Origin: Blattabacterium cuenoti
GTDB taxonomy: Bacteria; Bacteroidota; Bacteroidia; Flavobacteriales; Blattabacteriaceae
Direction: 5' to 3'
DNA: 64,000 bases
Assembly: GCF_014251275.1 (NCBI RefSeq)
Contig: NZ_CP059183.1
Span: forward strand, 459,001-523,000
Part shown: positions 18,608-27,160 of the stretch, in pieces
Numbering within the stretch: the first letter of the stretch is position 1
How the letters are laid out: each line of letters starts with the position of its first letter
Made by a program: the position numbers and the translations under genes
The notes under the pieces: generated by a model
What the model saw: only the letters and a program-made list of their open reading frames with translations
Database searches by the model: none
Told to the model about the DNA's origin: nothing

Positions 18608-20741
18608 AGATTTGAATCATATTCAAAAAAAAATAATTGAAACCATTTATGGTCCTATACTTGTTATTGCGGGAGCAGGTTCAGGTAAAACCCGTGTAAT
18701 TACATATCGTATAGCTTATATGATAAAAAAAATAGGAATTAATCCTAGCAATATATTAGCAATAACTTTTACTAATAAAGCTGCAAGAGAAATGAAAAAT
18801 AGGATTTCTATAATGATAAATAAAACGGAATTAAGTAAAATTACCATAGGGACTTTTCATTCAATATTTTCTAGAATTTTAAGAGCCGAATCACATTACA
18901 TTGGATATAAATCAAATTATACTATTTATGATCAAAAAGATTCAGAAAATGTTATAAAACAAATATTAAAAGATATTAGTTTTGACAAAAATTTTCATCC
19001 TAAAGAAATAAAAAACAGAATATCAGAATATAAAAATAATTTGTATTGCATTAAAAATAAAAATAATTTTTTTTATAAAATATATAAATTATATGCAAAA
19101 CGTTGTTATAATGCAGGAGCATTAGATTTTGATGATATTTTGCTTCATACTAATCGTTTATTCTACTATTATCCTGATATTCTTATAAAATATCAAAATA
19201 AATTTAAATATATTTTAATTGATGAATATCAAGATACAAATATATCTCAAAATTGTATAATAAAAAATCTATATTATAAATACAAAAATATTTTTGCAGT
19301 TGGAGATGATGCTCAAAGTATCTATTCTTTTCGTGGAGCAAATATTTCAAATATTCTTAATTTTCATGTTCATTATAAAAAAGCAAAAATTTTTCGTTTA
19401 GAACAAAATTATCGTTCTACTGATTCAATAGTACAAGCATCTAATTATGTTATAGCATGTAACAAGAACCAAATATATAAAAAAATTTGGACCAACAATG
19501 AAAAAGGAGAAAAAATTAAAATATATTGTGCTTCATCTGAAACAGATGAAGCACAATATATTGCATCTTCTATTCTTTCTATAAAGAAACAAAAAGAATT
19601 ACAGTATAATAGTTTTGCTATTCTTTATAGAGCAAATTTCCAATCAAAAATTATAGAATTTACATTAAAAAAAATGAAAATTCCATATAAAATATATGGA
19701 AATATTTCATTAGAAAATAGAAAAGAAATTAGAGATTTTTTATCTTATTTACGTATTATAATAAATCATTACGATGAACCATCTCTATTACGTATACTAA
19801 AAAAAAAAATAGAATATAAAAAAACTTTTGATTCTATATTAAATTTTTCAAAAGAAAAAAAAATAAGAATATATGATATAGTAAAAAACATTAATTATTA
19901 TAAGATTTTTTTTAAAATAAAAAAAACTACAATAGACAAACTAAATAATTTCTTTTTTGAAATAGATAACATAAAAAAAAATTTAAATAAGAAAAATATT
20001 AAAGAAGATATAAAAAATATAATATATTTTTTCCTTAAAGAAAACCCAACAGAAAAAATTAATGACTTACAATATATTATTGATAATATAAGTTTTTACA
20101 TTGATGAAAAAAAACAATTTGGAAATAATGAAAATCCTAGTTTATCAGAATTTATACAAAATTTTTATTTAGAAGAACATGAAAATGATAAAGACATTAA
20201 TAAAAATAACATACATGAAAAAAACAAAGTTTCACTTATGACAATTCATTTATCAAAAGGATTAGAATTTCCTGTAGTTTTTATAACTGGATTAGAAGAA
20301 AATTTATTTCCATCAAAATCAAGTTATAATAATCCATTAAAAATAGAAGAAGAACGTAGATTATTTTACGTTGCTTTAACTAGAGCGAAAAAAATTGCTA
20401 TGTTATCTTATTCTAAATATAGATTTTTATGGGGAGAAAAAAAGAAAAATACCCATAGTAGATTTATTAACGAAATGAATAAAGTACTTATAAAAATAGA
20501 AAACAAAGAAAAAAAACTTAAATCTTTATCTTTTAATTTTAAAAAATATTCTTTTGAAAAAAAAAAAATAACATGTGAAAAAAAAATAGAAAAAGGAATG
20601 AAAGTATTTCATCCTAATTTTGGAATAGGAATTATTATTAATTTTGGATTTTATAAAACAAACGAAATTGTAACAGTCCTTTTTAAAAAATTCGGAGAAA
20701 AAAGAATTTTATTGAAATTAAATAAACTTATTTTAATATAA
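18600..20741 (+). CDS. uvrD: UvrD/PcrA-type superfamily 1 DNA helicase
   Basis: 713 residues with all SF1A motifs: Walker A GAGSGKTR at 25-32, TFTNKAAREM, DEYQDT near 208, GDDAQSIYSFRGA, LEQNYRS, the VSLMTIHLSKGLEFP block and YVALTRAKK. The C-terminus ends in the Tudor-like fold (GMKVFHPNFGIGIIINFG) typical of PcrA. It acts in excision repair and removal of roadblocks. UvrD and PcrA cannot be told apart by name alone. An exact 20-bp inverted repeat lies within the gene at 19520-19562, and a 9-bp one at 19681-19701. Confidence 0.94.
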   Translation: MNKDLNHIQKKIIETIYGPILVIAGAGSGKTRVITYRIAYMIKKIGINPSNILAITFTNKAAREMKNRISIMINKTELSKITIGTFHSIFSRILRAESHYIGYKSNYTIYDQKDSENVIKQILKDISFDKNFHPKEIKNRISEYKNNLYCIKNKNNFFYKIYKLYAKRCYNAGALDFDDILLHTNRLFYYYPDILIKYQNKFKYILIDEYQDTNISQNCIIKNLYYKYKNIFAVGDDAQSIYSFRGANISNILNFHVHYKKAKIFRLEQNYRSTDSIVQASNYVIACNKNQIYKKIWTNNEKGEKIKIYCASSETDEAQYIASSILSIKKQKELQYNSFAILYRANFQSKIIEFTLKKMKIPYKIYGNISLENRKEIRDFLSYLRIIINHYDEPSLLRILKKKIEYKKTFDSILNFSKEKKIRIYDIVKNINYYKIFFKIKKTTIDKLNNFFFEIDNIKKNLNKKNIKEDIKNIIYFFLKENPTEKINDLQYIIDNISFYIDEKKQFGNNENPSLSEFIQNFYLEEHENDKDINKNNIHEKNKVSLMTIHLSKGLEFPVVFITGLEENLFPSKSSYNNPLKIEEERRLFYVALTRAKKIAMLSYSKYRFLWGEKKKNTHSRFINEMNKVLIKIENKEKKLKSLSFNFKKYSFEKKKITCEKKIEKGMKVFHPNFGIGIIINFGFYKTNEIVTVLFKKFGEKRILLKLNKLILI
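19520..19562. repeat. perfect 20-bp inverted repeat inside uvrD
   Basis: The left arm AATATATTGTGCTTCATCTG (19520-19539) is the exact reverse complement of 19543-19562, with the loop AAA. It encodes residues around KIYCASSETDEAQYIA of the helicase. The DEA part is conserved in the family, so protein function is not obviously harmed. In the mRNA it would form a very stable hairpin. Confidence 0.95.
19681..19701. repeat. 9-bp inverted repeat inside uvrD
   Basis: TTCCATATA (19681-19689) pairs exactly with TATATGGAA (19693-19701) around the loop AAA, 120 bases downstream of the 20-bp hairpin. It encodes IPYKIYGN. On its own it could be chance in A/T-rich DNA. Confidence 0.7.
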
Positions 20742-20793
20742 AATATAAAAACTTATAATATAAATATAAATTGATTCCATAATATTTTTTTTA

Positions 20794-21807
20794 ATGAAAA
20801 GTTTAGAAAAAGTTAAAATAAATTTCATCTTGCAAAAGATAATTTGTTTTGTATCTATTATTTTTTTTATTGTTAAATGGAAAACTTGGAATATTACTTC
20901 TTCATTATCTATATTTAGTGATGCAATTGAAAGTGTAATTAATATAATTAGTGGATTTATAGGATTATTAAGTATTTATATTTCTTCTTTACCAAAAGAT
21001 AGAAATCATCCATATGGACATGGAAAAATAGAATTTATCTCCACAGCTATAGAAGGATGTTTAATATTCATTGCTGGAATAACCATTTTTGCAAATACTT
21101 TTGTACGTACTCAATATCATATGCATCATGATAAAATTTTATTATACAAATTAAACTATGGAATACTTTTAATGTCTATAACAGCAGTAATAAACTATTT
21201 TTTAGGATTTATAGCATGCAAGATAGGAAATAAAAATGGAACATTAGTTTTAATTGCTAGTGGTAAACATCTTAAAATAGATACTTATTCTACTTTTGTA
21301 ATAGTTTTAGGATTGATTATATTAAATAAAACTAAATGTATATGGATAGATCCTATTATATCTTCTGTATTTTCTACCGTAGTGTTATATACAGGGATTA
21401 AACTATTACAAAACTCTGCAGCTGGTATTATGGATGCTTCTGATAAAAAATTGCTACAAATATTATCTTCATATATAAACCAAAAAAGAAATATTTATTG
21501 GATTGACCTTCATCATTTAAAAATTATTAAATATGGAAGTGCACTTCACGTAGATTGTCATTTAACATTACCATGGTTTTTTAATATTAAAGAATCTAAT
21601 AAAGAAATAGAAAAATTATCTAAAATAACTAAAAATAAATTTGGAGATAGAGTAGAACTATCTGTTCACGTAGATGCTTGTTGTAAATATCATTGTTCAT
21701 ATTGTTCAAATATTTTATGTAGTGTAAGAAAAAATATTTTTAAAAAAAAAATTTTATGGACACTAGATGAAATATCTTATAAAGTACCTTATGAAAAAAA
21801 TAAGTAA
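20794..21807 (+). CDS. cation diffusion facilitator (CDF) family transporter
   Basis: 337 residues with about six membrane helices in the first 215 residues. The metal site segment FSDAIESVINIISG in helix 2 and the HPYGHGKIEF loop define the CDF family. A cytoplasmic domain follows (about 220-337) with HHLKIIKYGSALHVDCHLTLPW. An unusual Cys/His-rich end, HVDACCKYHCSYCSNILC, may bind metal. CDF proteins export divalent metals such as Zn, Mn or Fe; the metal is not clear here. It lies between the helicase and DUF4290. Confidence 0.9.
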   Translation: MKSLEKVKINFILQKIICFVSIIFFIVKWKTWNITSSLSIFSDAIESVINIISGFIGLLSIYISSLPKDRNHPYGHGKIEFISTAIEGCLIFIAGITIFANTFVRTQYHMHHDKILLYKLNYGILLMSITAVINYFLGFIACKIGNKNGTLVLIASGKHLKIDTYSTFVIVLGLIILNKTKCIWIDPIISSVFSTVVLYTGIKLLQNSAAGIMDASDKKLLQILSSYINQKRNIYWIDLHHLKIIKYGSALHVDCHLTLPWFFNIKESNKEIEKLSKITKNKFGDRVELSVHVDACCKYHCSYCSNILCSVRKNIFKKKILWTLDEISYKVPYEKNK

Positions 21808-21840
21808 GATAAAATATTAAATTTTTATATAAAAATTAAT

Positions 21841-22422
21841 ATGGAATATAATACAGATCGTTTAAAATTGGTTATACCAGAATATGGTAGAAATATTCAT
21901 AAAATGATAGATTATGCAATAAACATTAAAAATAGAGAAAAACGTAATCTTTGTGCATTAAAAATAATAAAGTTAATGAAAGAGTTTATGAATTTTAAAT
22001 TAAAAAAATCTTTTCCTTTTTTTCAATATAAATTATGGAATCAATTATTAATTATGTCAAAATACAAACTTGATGTTGATACTCCTTTCACTATAAGAAA
22101 TACAAAAAAATTTAGATTTTTTGAAAAAAAAATTGTGTATCCAGAATATTTAACTAGTTTCCGTTATTATGGAAAAATAGTTAGAAATATGATCAATGTA
22201 GCTATTAATTGTAAAAATGAACAAAAAAAGGAAGAATGGTTTTATGCTATAGCTAACACTATGAAAAAAAACTATTTAAGATGGAACAAAAATATAGTGG
22301 AAAATGATATTATTTTTAATGATCTAAAAAAACTTTCTAAAGGTAAAATATGTTTAAAAAAACATGATTTTTCTACCTTACTACAAGGTCCTTATTTCTT
22401 AAAAAAAAAAAAAATAAAGTAA
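21841..22422 (+). CDS. DUF4290 domain protein
   Basis: 193 residues. The opening EYNTDRLKLVIPEYGRNIHKM and the second copy-like stretch ILTSFRYYGKIVRNMI-like (near 105-120) are the signature of DUF4290, a Bacteroidota-specific family of unknown function. It ends 3 bases before murA, the gene that usually follows it in this phylum, which hints at a cell-envelope link. No signal peptide or membrane helix is seen, so it is likely cytoplasmic. Confidence 0.85.
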   Translation: MEYNTDRLKLVIPEYGRNIHKMIDYAINIKNREKRNLCALKIIKLMKEFMNFKLKKSFPFFQYKLWNQLLIMSKYKLDVDTPFTIRNTKKFRFFEKKIVYPEYLTSFRYYGKIVRNMINVAINCKNEQKKEEWFYAIANTMKKNYLRWNKNIVENDIIFNDLKKLSKGKICLKKHDFSTLLQGPYFLKKKKIK

Positions 22423-22425
22423 GTA

Positions 22426-23736
22426 ATGGGAGTATTTAAAATAAAGGGGGGAAATTCTTTAAAGGGTCAAATTTTTCCACAGGGATCTAAAAATGAATCT
22501 TTACAAGTTTTATGTGCTTCGTTACTAACATCTGATAAAGTTAGAATAAAAAACATTCCAAAAATAGGTGACGTAAAATGTTTAATTAAAATTATTAAAA
22601 ATTTAGGAGTAATTGTAAAAAAAAATGGAGAAAGAGATTATACATTTCAAGCAAAAGATATAAATACTGAATATCTAAATACAGAAAAATTTAGGAAACA
22701 TGGAAAATCTATTAGAGGTTCTATTATGATAGCTGGCCCATTACTTACAAGACTAGGAAAAGTATATATACCTATTCCAGGTGGAGATAGAATTGGACGA
22801 AGAAGACTAGATGCTCATTTAAACGGATTAAAATCATTAGGAGGTATTATCCATTATAACAATGAATTAAAATGTTTTTATTTACATTCTAAAAATAAAT
22901 TACATGGTAAATATATTTTAATGGAAGAAGCATCCATAACAGGAACTGCAAATATAATAATGGCTTCTACTTTAGCAAAAGGAAAAACTATAATTTATAA
23001 TGCTGCATGTGAACCATATATACAACAATTATGCAAAATGTTAAATAATATGGGTGCAAAAATAAAAGGTATTGGAACTAACTTATTAAATATTACAGGA
23101 GTATATGAATTAAAAGGATGTATACATACTATACTACCAGATATGGTAGAGATTGGTAGTTGGATAGGTTTAGCAGCTATAACTTGCTCTGAAATATGTA
23201 TTAAAAATGTAAGTTGGAAAAATTTAGGAATTATTCCAAATGTATTTGAAAAAATGGGTATAAAAATTAACAGAAAACAAGATGATATTTATATTCCATT
23301 TCAAAAATTTTATAAAATAAAAAAATTATTAAATAACGCTATTCTAACTATATCAGATGCTCCATGGCCAGGATTAACTCCAGATTTATTAAGTATTTTA
23401 ACTGTAGTGGCAACTCAAGCTGAAGGGTGTGTTTTAATTCATCAAAAAATGTTTGAGAGTAGATTATTTTTTATAGATAATTTAATTGAAATGGGTGCAC
23501 AAATAATATTATGTGATCCTCACAGAGCAACCGTAATCGGGCTAAATCATAAATCATATTTACGTGGATCTATACTAAATTCTCCAGATATAAGAGCTGG
23601 AATTTCTCTACTTATTGCTGCTCTTTCTGCTAAAGGTACTAGTATAATAAAAAATATAGAACAAATAGAAAGAGGATATGAAAATATTGAACTAAGATTG
23701 CAATCTATTGGTGCTAATATTACTAGAATAGAATAA
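22426..23736 (+). CDS. murA: UDP-N-acetylglucosamine 1-carboxyvinyltransferase
   Basis: 436 residues, the two-domain EPT fold. It adds enolpyruvate from PEP to UDP-GlcNAc, the first committed step of peptidoglycan synthesis. Lys22 in GSKNE is kept. At the position of the catalytic/fosfomycin-target Cys (C115 in E. coli) the loop reads IPGGDRIGRRR with Asp121. Asp variants are active and fosfomycin-resistant, and I recall this Asp in other Bacteroidota. The gene ends an apparent run CDF-DUF4290-murA; 265 bases without a gene follow. Confidence 0.94.
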   Translation: MGVFKIKGGNSLKGQIFPQGSKNESLQVLCASLLTSDKVRIKNIPKIGDVKCLIKIIKNLGVIVKKNGERDYTFQAKDINTEYLNTEKFRKHGKSIRGSIMIAGPLLTRLGKVYIPIPGGDRIGRRRLDAHLNGLKSLGGIIHYNNELKCFYLHSKNKLHGKYILMEEASITGTANIIMASTLAKGKTIIYNAACEPYIQQLCKMLNNMGAKIKGIGTNLLNITGVYELKGCIHTILPDMVEIGSWIGLAAITCSEICIKNVSWKNLGIIPNVFEKMGIKINRKQDDIYIPFQKFYKIKKLLNNAILTISDAPWPGLTPDLLSILTVVATQAEGCVLIHQKMFESRLFFIDNLIEMGAQIILCDPHRATVIGLNHKSYLRGSILNSPDIRAGISLLIAALSAKGTSIIKNIEQIERGYENIELRLQSIGANITRIE

Positions 23737-24001
23737 TTTTTTATTATTTTTTTCAATATTACTAACCACCCTATACCCTATACTTAGATATATTATATAT
23801 ACTTGTACTATATGCTAATTTTATATATTATAGGATATAATTAATAAATATCATTATTATTTAGTAATATCTTATTTATACATGATTATTGTTGTTGTAC
23901 ACATGTATTTAATTGAATTATATAGTATATGGATAAAATACACTAATATTTTTTTATAATCATATAACTTTAATTTTAAGAGTAACACAAAAAAAATAAT
24001 A
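23737..24001. other. 265-base gap between murA and greA
   Basis: No convincing gene, tRNA or decayed frame is seen on either strand. It holds a short tandem CCCTATA CCCTATA-like element near 23765-23784 and some A/T-rich imperfect palindromes. A TTGAAT...TAAAAT pair near 23913-23939 could be a promoter for greA, but the match is weak for a Bacteroidota sigma factor. Confidence 0.5.
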
Positions 24002-24484
24002 ATGAAAAAATTTGAGTATATAACTAAAGAAGGATTAAAAAAATTGAAAAAAGAAATAGAAAGATTGGAAAATGTAGAGAGACATAAGATTTCACTACAA
24101 ATAGCTGAAGCTAGAGATAAAGGTGATTTATCAGAAAATGCTGAATATGATGCGATAAAGGAAGCACAAGGTTTTTTAGAAATGAATATATCAAAATTAA
24201 AGAAAAAATTATCTAACGCACGTATTATAGATGGATCAAAAATAAACAGAACAAGAGTCTCTATACTTTCTACAGTAAAAGTAAAAAACTTAACTTATGG
24301 AGGTGAACAAATATACACTTTAGTTCCAGAAGGTGAAGCAGATTTAAAATTAGGAAAAATTTCTATTAATACTCCTATATCTATTGGATTACTTGGCAAA
24401 CAAGTAGGACAAATAACTAGGATAAATCTACCTAATAAAATGAAAATTGACTATGAAATTTTAGAAATTTATTTTAGTGAATAA
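24002..24484 (+). CDS. greA: transcription elongation factor GreA
   Basis: 160 residues, full length. The N-terminal coiled coil (about 5-75) contains ARDKGDLSENAEYDAIKEAQ, with the acidic tip that stimulates cleavage of backtracked RNA by RNA polymerase. The C-terminal FKBP-like domain includes VPEGEADLKLGKISINTPI and GLLGKQVGQ. Its last 8 bases overlap the HIT gene, so the two are probably co-translated. Confidence 0.96.
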   Translation: MKKFEYITKEGLKKLKKEIERLENVERHKISLQIAEARDKGDLSENAEYDAIKEAQGFLEMNISKLKKKLSNARIIDGSKINRTRVSILSTVKVKNLTYGGEQIYTLVPEGEADLKLGKISINTPISIGLLGKQVGQITRINLPNKMKIDYEILEIYFSE

Positions 24485-24881
24485 TAATATATTTCATAAA
24501 ATAATTAAAAATGAAGTACTTTCTTATAAAGTTGCTGAAAATGAGTTTTATATGGCATTTTTAGATATTAATCCAATAAAAATTGGACATACTTTAGTTA
24601 TTCCAAAAAAACATAATAAAGATAAAATATTCTCTTTATCAGAAAGAGATTTTATCTCTATTATGTCTTTTTCTAGAAAAATTGCTATAGGAATAGAAAA
24701 AGCAATTCCTTGTAATAGAATAGGATTATTTATCATGGGATTTGAAATTTCACATATACATATTCATTTAATACCTATGGATAAAGAAAGCGATGCTAAC
24801 TTTTTTAAAATTAGAATGAAGTTATCTGAAAAAAAATTTAAATTTATATCAAATAAAATAAAAAGATGCATTAATATTTAA
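24477..24881 (+). CDS. HIT family protein (GTG start)
   Basis: 134 residues with the histidine triad HIHIHLI (H93, H95, H97) and the N-terminal FLDINPIKIGHTLVIPKKH block. HIT proteins hydrolyse nucleotide conjugates such as AMP-lysine or dinucleoside polyphosphates. Translation begins at GTG (24477), 8 bases inside greA, and gives the normal N-terminus FHKIIKNEVLSYKVAEN. Substrate in this organism is unknown. It converges with coaX across a 2-base gap. Confidence 0.93.
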   Translation: MNNNIFHKIIKNEVLSYKVAENEFYMAFLDINPIKIGHTLVIPKKHNKDKIFSLSERDFISIMSFSRKIAIGIEKAIPCNRIGLFIMGFEISHIHIHLIPMDKESDANFFKIRMKLSEKKFKFISNKIKRCINI

Positions 24882-24883
24882 AT

Positions 24884-25675
24884 TTAAATTCCATATTTTA
24901 TATTAAATAAAATTTTCAAACCTTTTATTGTATGTAGTATATCGTTATAATGAATTTTTTTTGTCAAAGGAGAATATATATGAGACTGACCTCCAGTAGA
25001 AATTACCAAACATTTTGTTTTTAATTCTTTATTTATTCTGTTTATAAATCCTTCTACCATACCTAAATATCCATATATTAATCCACTTTGTATACAATCT
25101 ATTGTATTTTTTCCCAACAAAATAGGAGGATTTTTTAACTCTATTTCATTTTCATTTGATAATAAAGAAGTATTTGCAATTAAAGCCATTAAGGAAGAAT
25201 TTACTCCTGGAGCGATAATTATTCCTTTTATAATTCCATAAGGATCAACACAAATTAAACTTAATGCAGTCCCAAAATCTATTATTAAAATATTTTTAAA
25301 TTTTTTTTTATACAAAGTATATCCGGCAATAGCATTTGCATATAAGTCAGTACCTAGTTGATTATAATGATGTTTTATAGGAGATACAGAATATCTATCC
25401 ATTATTATAGGATAAATTTTATGTATTATATATAGAGAATATTTTATAACTCCTGTTAATTCAGGAACTACTGATCCAATAACAATATTTTTAATTTCAT
25501 GAAAAATAATATTATGTTTATTATATATATTTATAAATAAGTGTACATATTCATTTAACTGTCTGTATGGTTTGCTATTTATAATCCATGAACAATAACA
25601 TTTGAAATTAAATTGTTTTTTTATAAAAATTCCAAATCTTATATTGGAATTCCCAATATTTATTATTAATAACAT
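24884..25675 (-). CDS. coaX: type III pantothenate kinase with altered signature residues
   Basis: 263 residues of the CoaX fold (ASKHA ATPases). CoaX phosphorylates pantothenate at the start of coenzyme A synthesis. The domain is complete, with IIDFGTALSL (D133) and GIIIAPGVNSS intact. However, the first signature, normally DxGNT, reads INIGNSN with Asn6 for the metal-binding Asp (codon AAT). The GxDR motif reads LGTDLYAN with Leu111 for Arg. Either activity is altered or other residues compensate. It is divergent from the alpha/beta hydrolase, with a 78-base gap. Confidence 0.86.
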   Translation of the reverse strand: MLLIINIGNSNIRFGIFIKKQFNFKCYCSWIINSKPYRQLNEYVHLFINIYNKHNIIFHEIKNIVIGSVVPELTGVIKYSLYIIHKIYPIIMDRYSVSPIKHHYNQLGTDLYANAIAGYTLYKKKFKNILIIDFGTALSLICVDPYGIIKGIIIAPGVNSSLMALIANTSLLSNENEIELKNPPILLGKNTIDCIQSGLIYGYLGMVEGFINRINKELKTKCLVISTGGQSHIYSPLTKKIHYNDILHTIKGLKILFNIKYGI

Positions 25676-25753
25676 TATTTATGGTATTATTGAGTATTAT
25701 TTAATGAATAAAATTCAATTTATGATTAGCATTAATTTATTATTTGAAATAAT

Positions 25754-26566
25754 ATGACAATAGATTATAATTTTTTTTATGTAAAAAAAAATTTTCGATT
25801 AAAAAAAAAAGAAATCCCCACTATAGTTTTATTACATGGATTTATGGGTAGCTCAGAAATATGGAATTTAATATATGAAATTCTTTCTAAAGAATATAGA
25901 ATAATTTCTATTGATCTTCCTGGACATGGAAAAAGCATATTTCCAATAAAATGGAGAAAAAAAACCATTTTTACCATGGAAGATGGGGCTAATATAGTAG
26001 GTGAAATTTTGAAAAAAGAAAATATAGAAAAAGTAATTGTAATAGGTCATTCTATGGGGGGGTATATATCTTTAGCACTTGCAGAAAAAAATCCATATAT
26101 TTTTTTAGGACTATGTTTACTTCATTCTACTGCAAAACAAGACACAATTGAAAAAAAAAATAAACGAATACAAGGAATACATTTATCTAAACTAAATTTT
26201 CCTTTATTTGTATATAATAGTGTAAATTCATGGTTTAATAAAAATAATATATCTTCCTTACAAAAAGAAATTTTTTTTGCTAAAAAAATTGCTTTTTCTA
26301 CTGATTATGAATGCATATCTTGTTTTTTAAAAGGGATGATGTTACGTAAAAATAGGGAATTTTTATTAAAAACTACAAAATTTCCAAAATTATATATAGT
26401 TGGAGAATATGATAGTATCCTTGATATAAAAGAAATTATTAATAAAGAAACAAAAATAGGTATTAAAACTAACTTTACAAAAATATCAACAGGGCATATG
26501 AGCCATTTAGAAAAACCTAAAATACTCATAGATATACTAATTTCTTTTATAAAATCTATAATTTAA
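25754..26566 (+). CDS. alpha/beta hydrolase
   Basis: 270 residues. The oxyanion region LLHGFMGSSEIW is at 27-38, the nucleophile elbow GHSMGG has Ser100, an Asp lies in VGEYDSILD and the His in STGHMSHLEKP. This completes a catalytic triad. The fold resembles esterases, MenH and BioH. Menaquinone synthesis (menG is at 51100) makes MenH-like activity possible, but I see no proof. It is followed after 6 bases by the formyl-THF cyclo-ligase gene. Confidence 0.85.
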   Translation: MTIDYNFFYVKKNFRLKKKEIPTIVLLHGFMGSSEIWNLIYEILSKEYRIISIDLPGHGKSIFPIKWRKKTIFTMEDGANIVGEILKKENIEKVIVIGHSMGGYISLALAEKNPYIFLGLCLLHSTAKQDTIEKKNKRIQGIHLSKLNFPLFVYNSVNSWFNKNNISSLQKEIFFAKKIAFSTDYECISCFLKGMMLRKNREFLLKTTKFPKLYIVGEYDSILDIKEIINKETKIGIKTNFTKISTGHMSHLEKPKILIDILISFIKSII

Positions 26567-26572
26567 ATTATA

Positions 26573-27160
26573 ATGAATATAAAAAATATTCTTAGAAGAA
26601 AATATTTACAATATAGAAATTGTTTATCTAAAAAAGATATTTCAAGAATTAGTATAAATATTTTTTATAAAGTTAAAAAAATCTCTTTGTGGAATAAAAA
26701 ATACTATAATATTTATTTACCAATAAAAAAACTTAAAGAAATAAATACATTTATTATTATAAATTTTCTTATGAATAAAGGTAAAAATGTATTAATTCCT
26801 GTAACAAATTTTAATGATTTTTCTATGGGTAACTGTTGTTTTAATACAAAAACTATTTTAAAAGAAAATAAATATGGAATTTTAGAACCTATTAATAAAA
26901 AAAATATTCCTATTTATCTTATAGATGTAATATTTATTCCTTTAATAGTTTTTGATTTAAAAGGATATCGTGTAGGATATGGAAAAGGTTTTTACGATAG
27001 ATTTATTCCTTTGTGCAATAAAAATATTATAAAAATAGGATTAAGTTATTTTCCACCTATAGAAAAGATTGAAGATATACACAAAAACGATTTTTCTTTA
27101 GATATAGGAGTAACTGAAAGTAATATTTTTTTCTTTAACTACAAACAACAAAAAAATTAA
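26573..27160 (+). CDS. 5-formyltetrahydrofolate cyclo-ligase
   Basis: 195 residues. The basic N-terminus LRRKYLQYRNCLSKKDI and the ATP/folate-binding GYRVGYGKGFYDRFI loop identify the family. The enzyme converts 5-formyl-THF to methenyl-THF using ATP and so recovers folate. folP (58286) and metE (45999) show that folate chemistry is active. Its last 4 bases overlap the end of the convergent rseP gene. Confidence 0.92.
   Translation: MNIKNILRRKYLQYRNCLSKKDISRISINIFYKVKKISLWNKKYYNIYLPIKKLKEINTFIIINFLMNKGKNVLIPVTNFNDFSMGNCCFNTKTILKENKYGILEPINKKNIPIYLIDVIFIPLIVFDLKGYRVGYGKGFYDRFIPLCNKNIIKIGLSYFPPIEKIEDIHKNDFSLDIGVTESNIFFFNYKQQKN

Noticed and set aside
23882-23959. 25-residue hydrophobic open frame between murA and greA
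   Set aside because: Low-complexity A/T-driven composition, no family resemblance and no clear context. Frames this short occur by chance.
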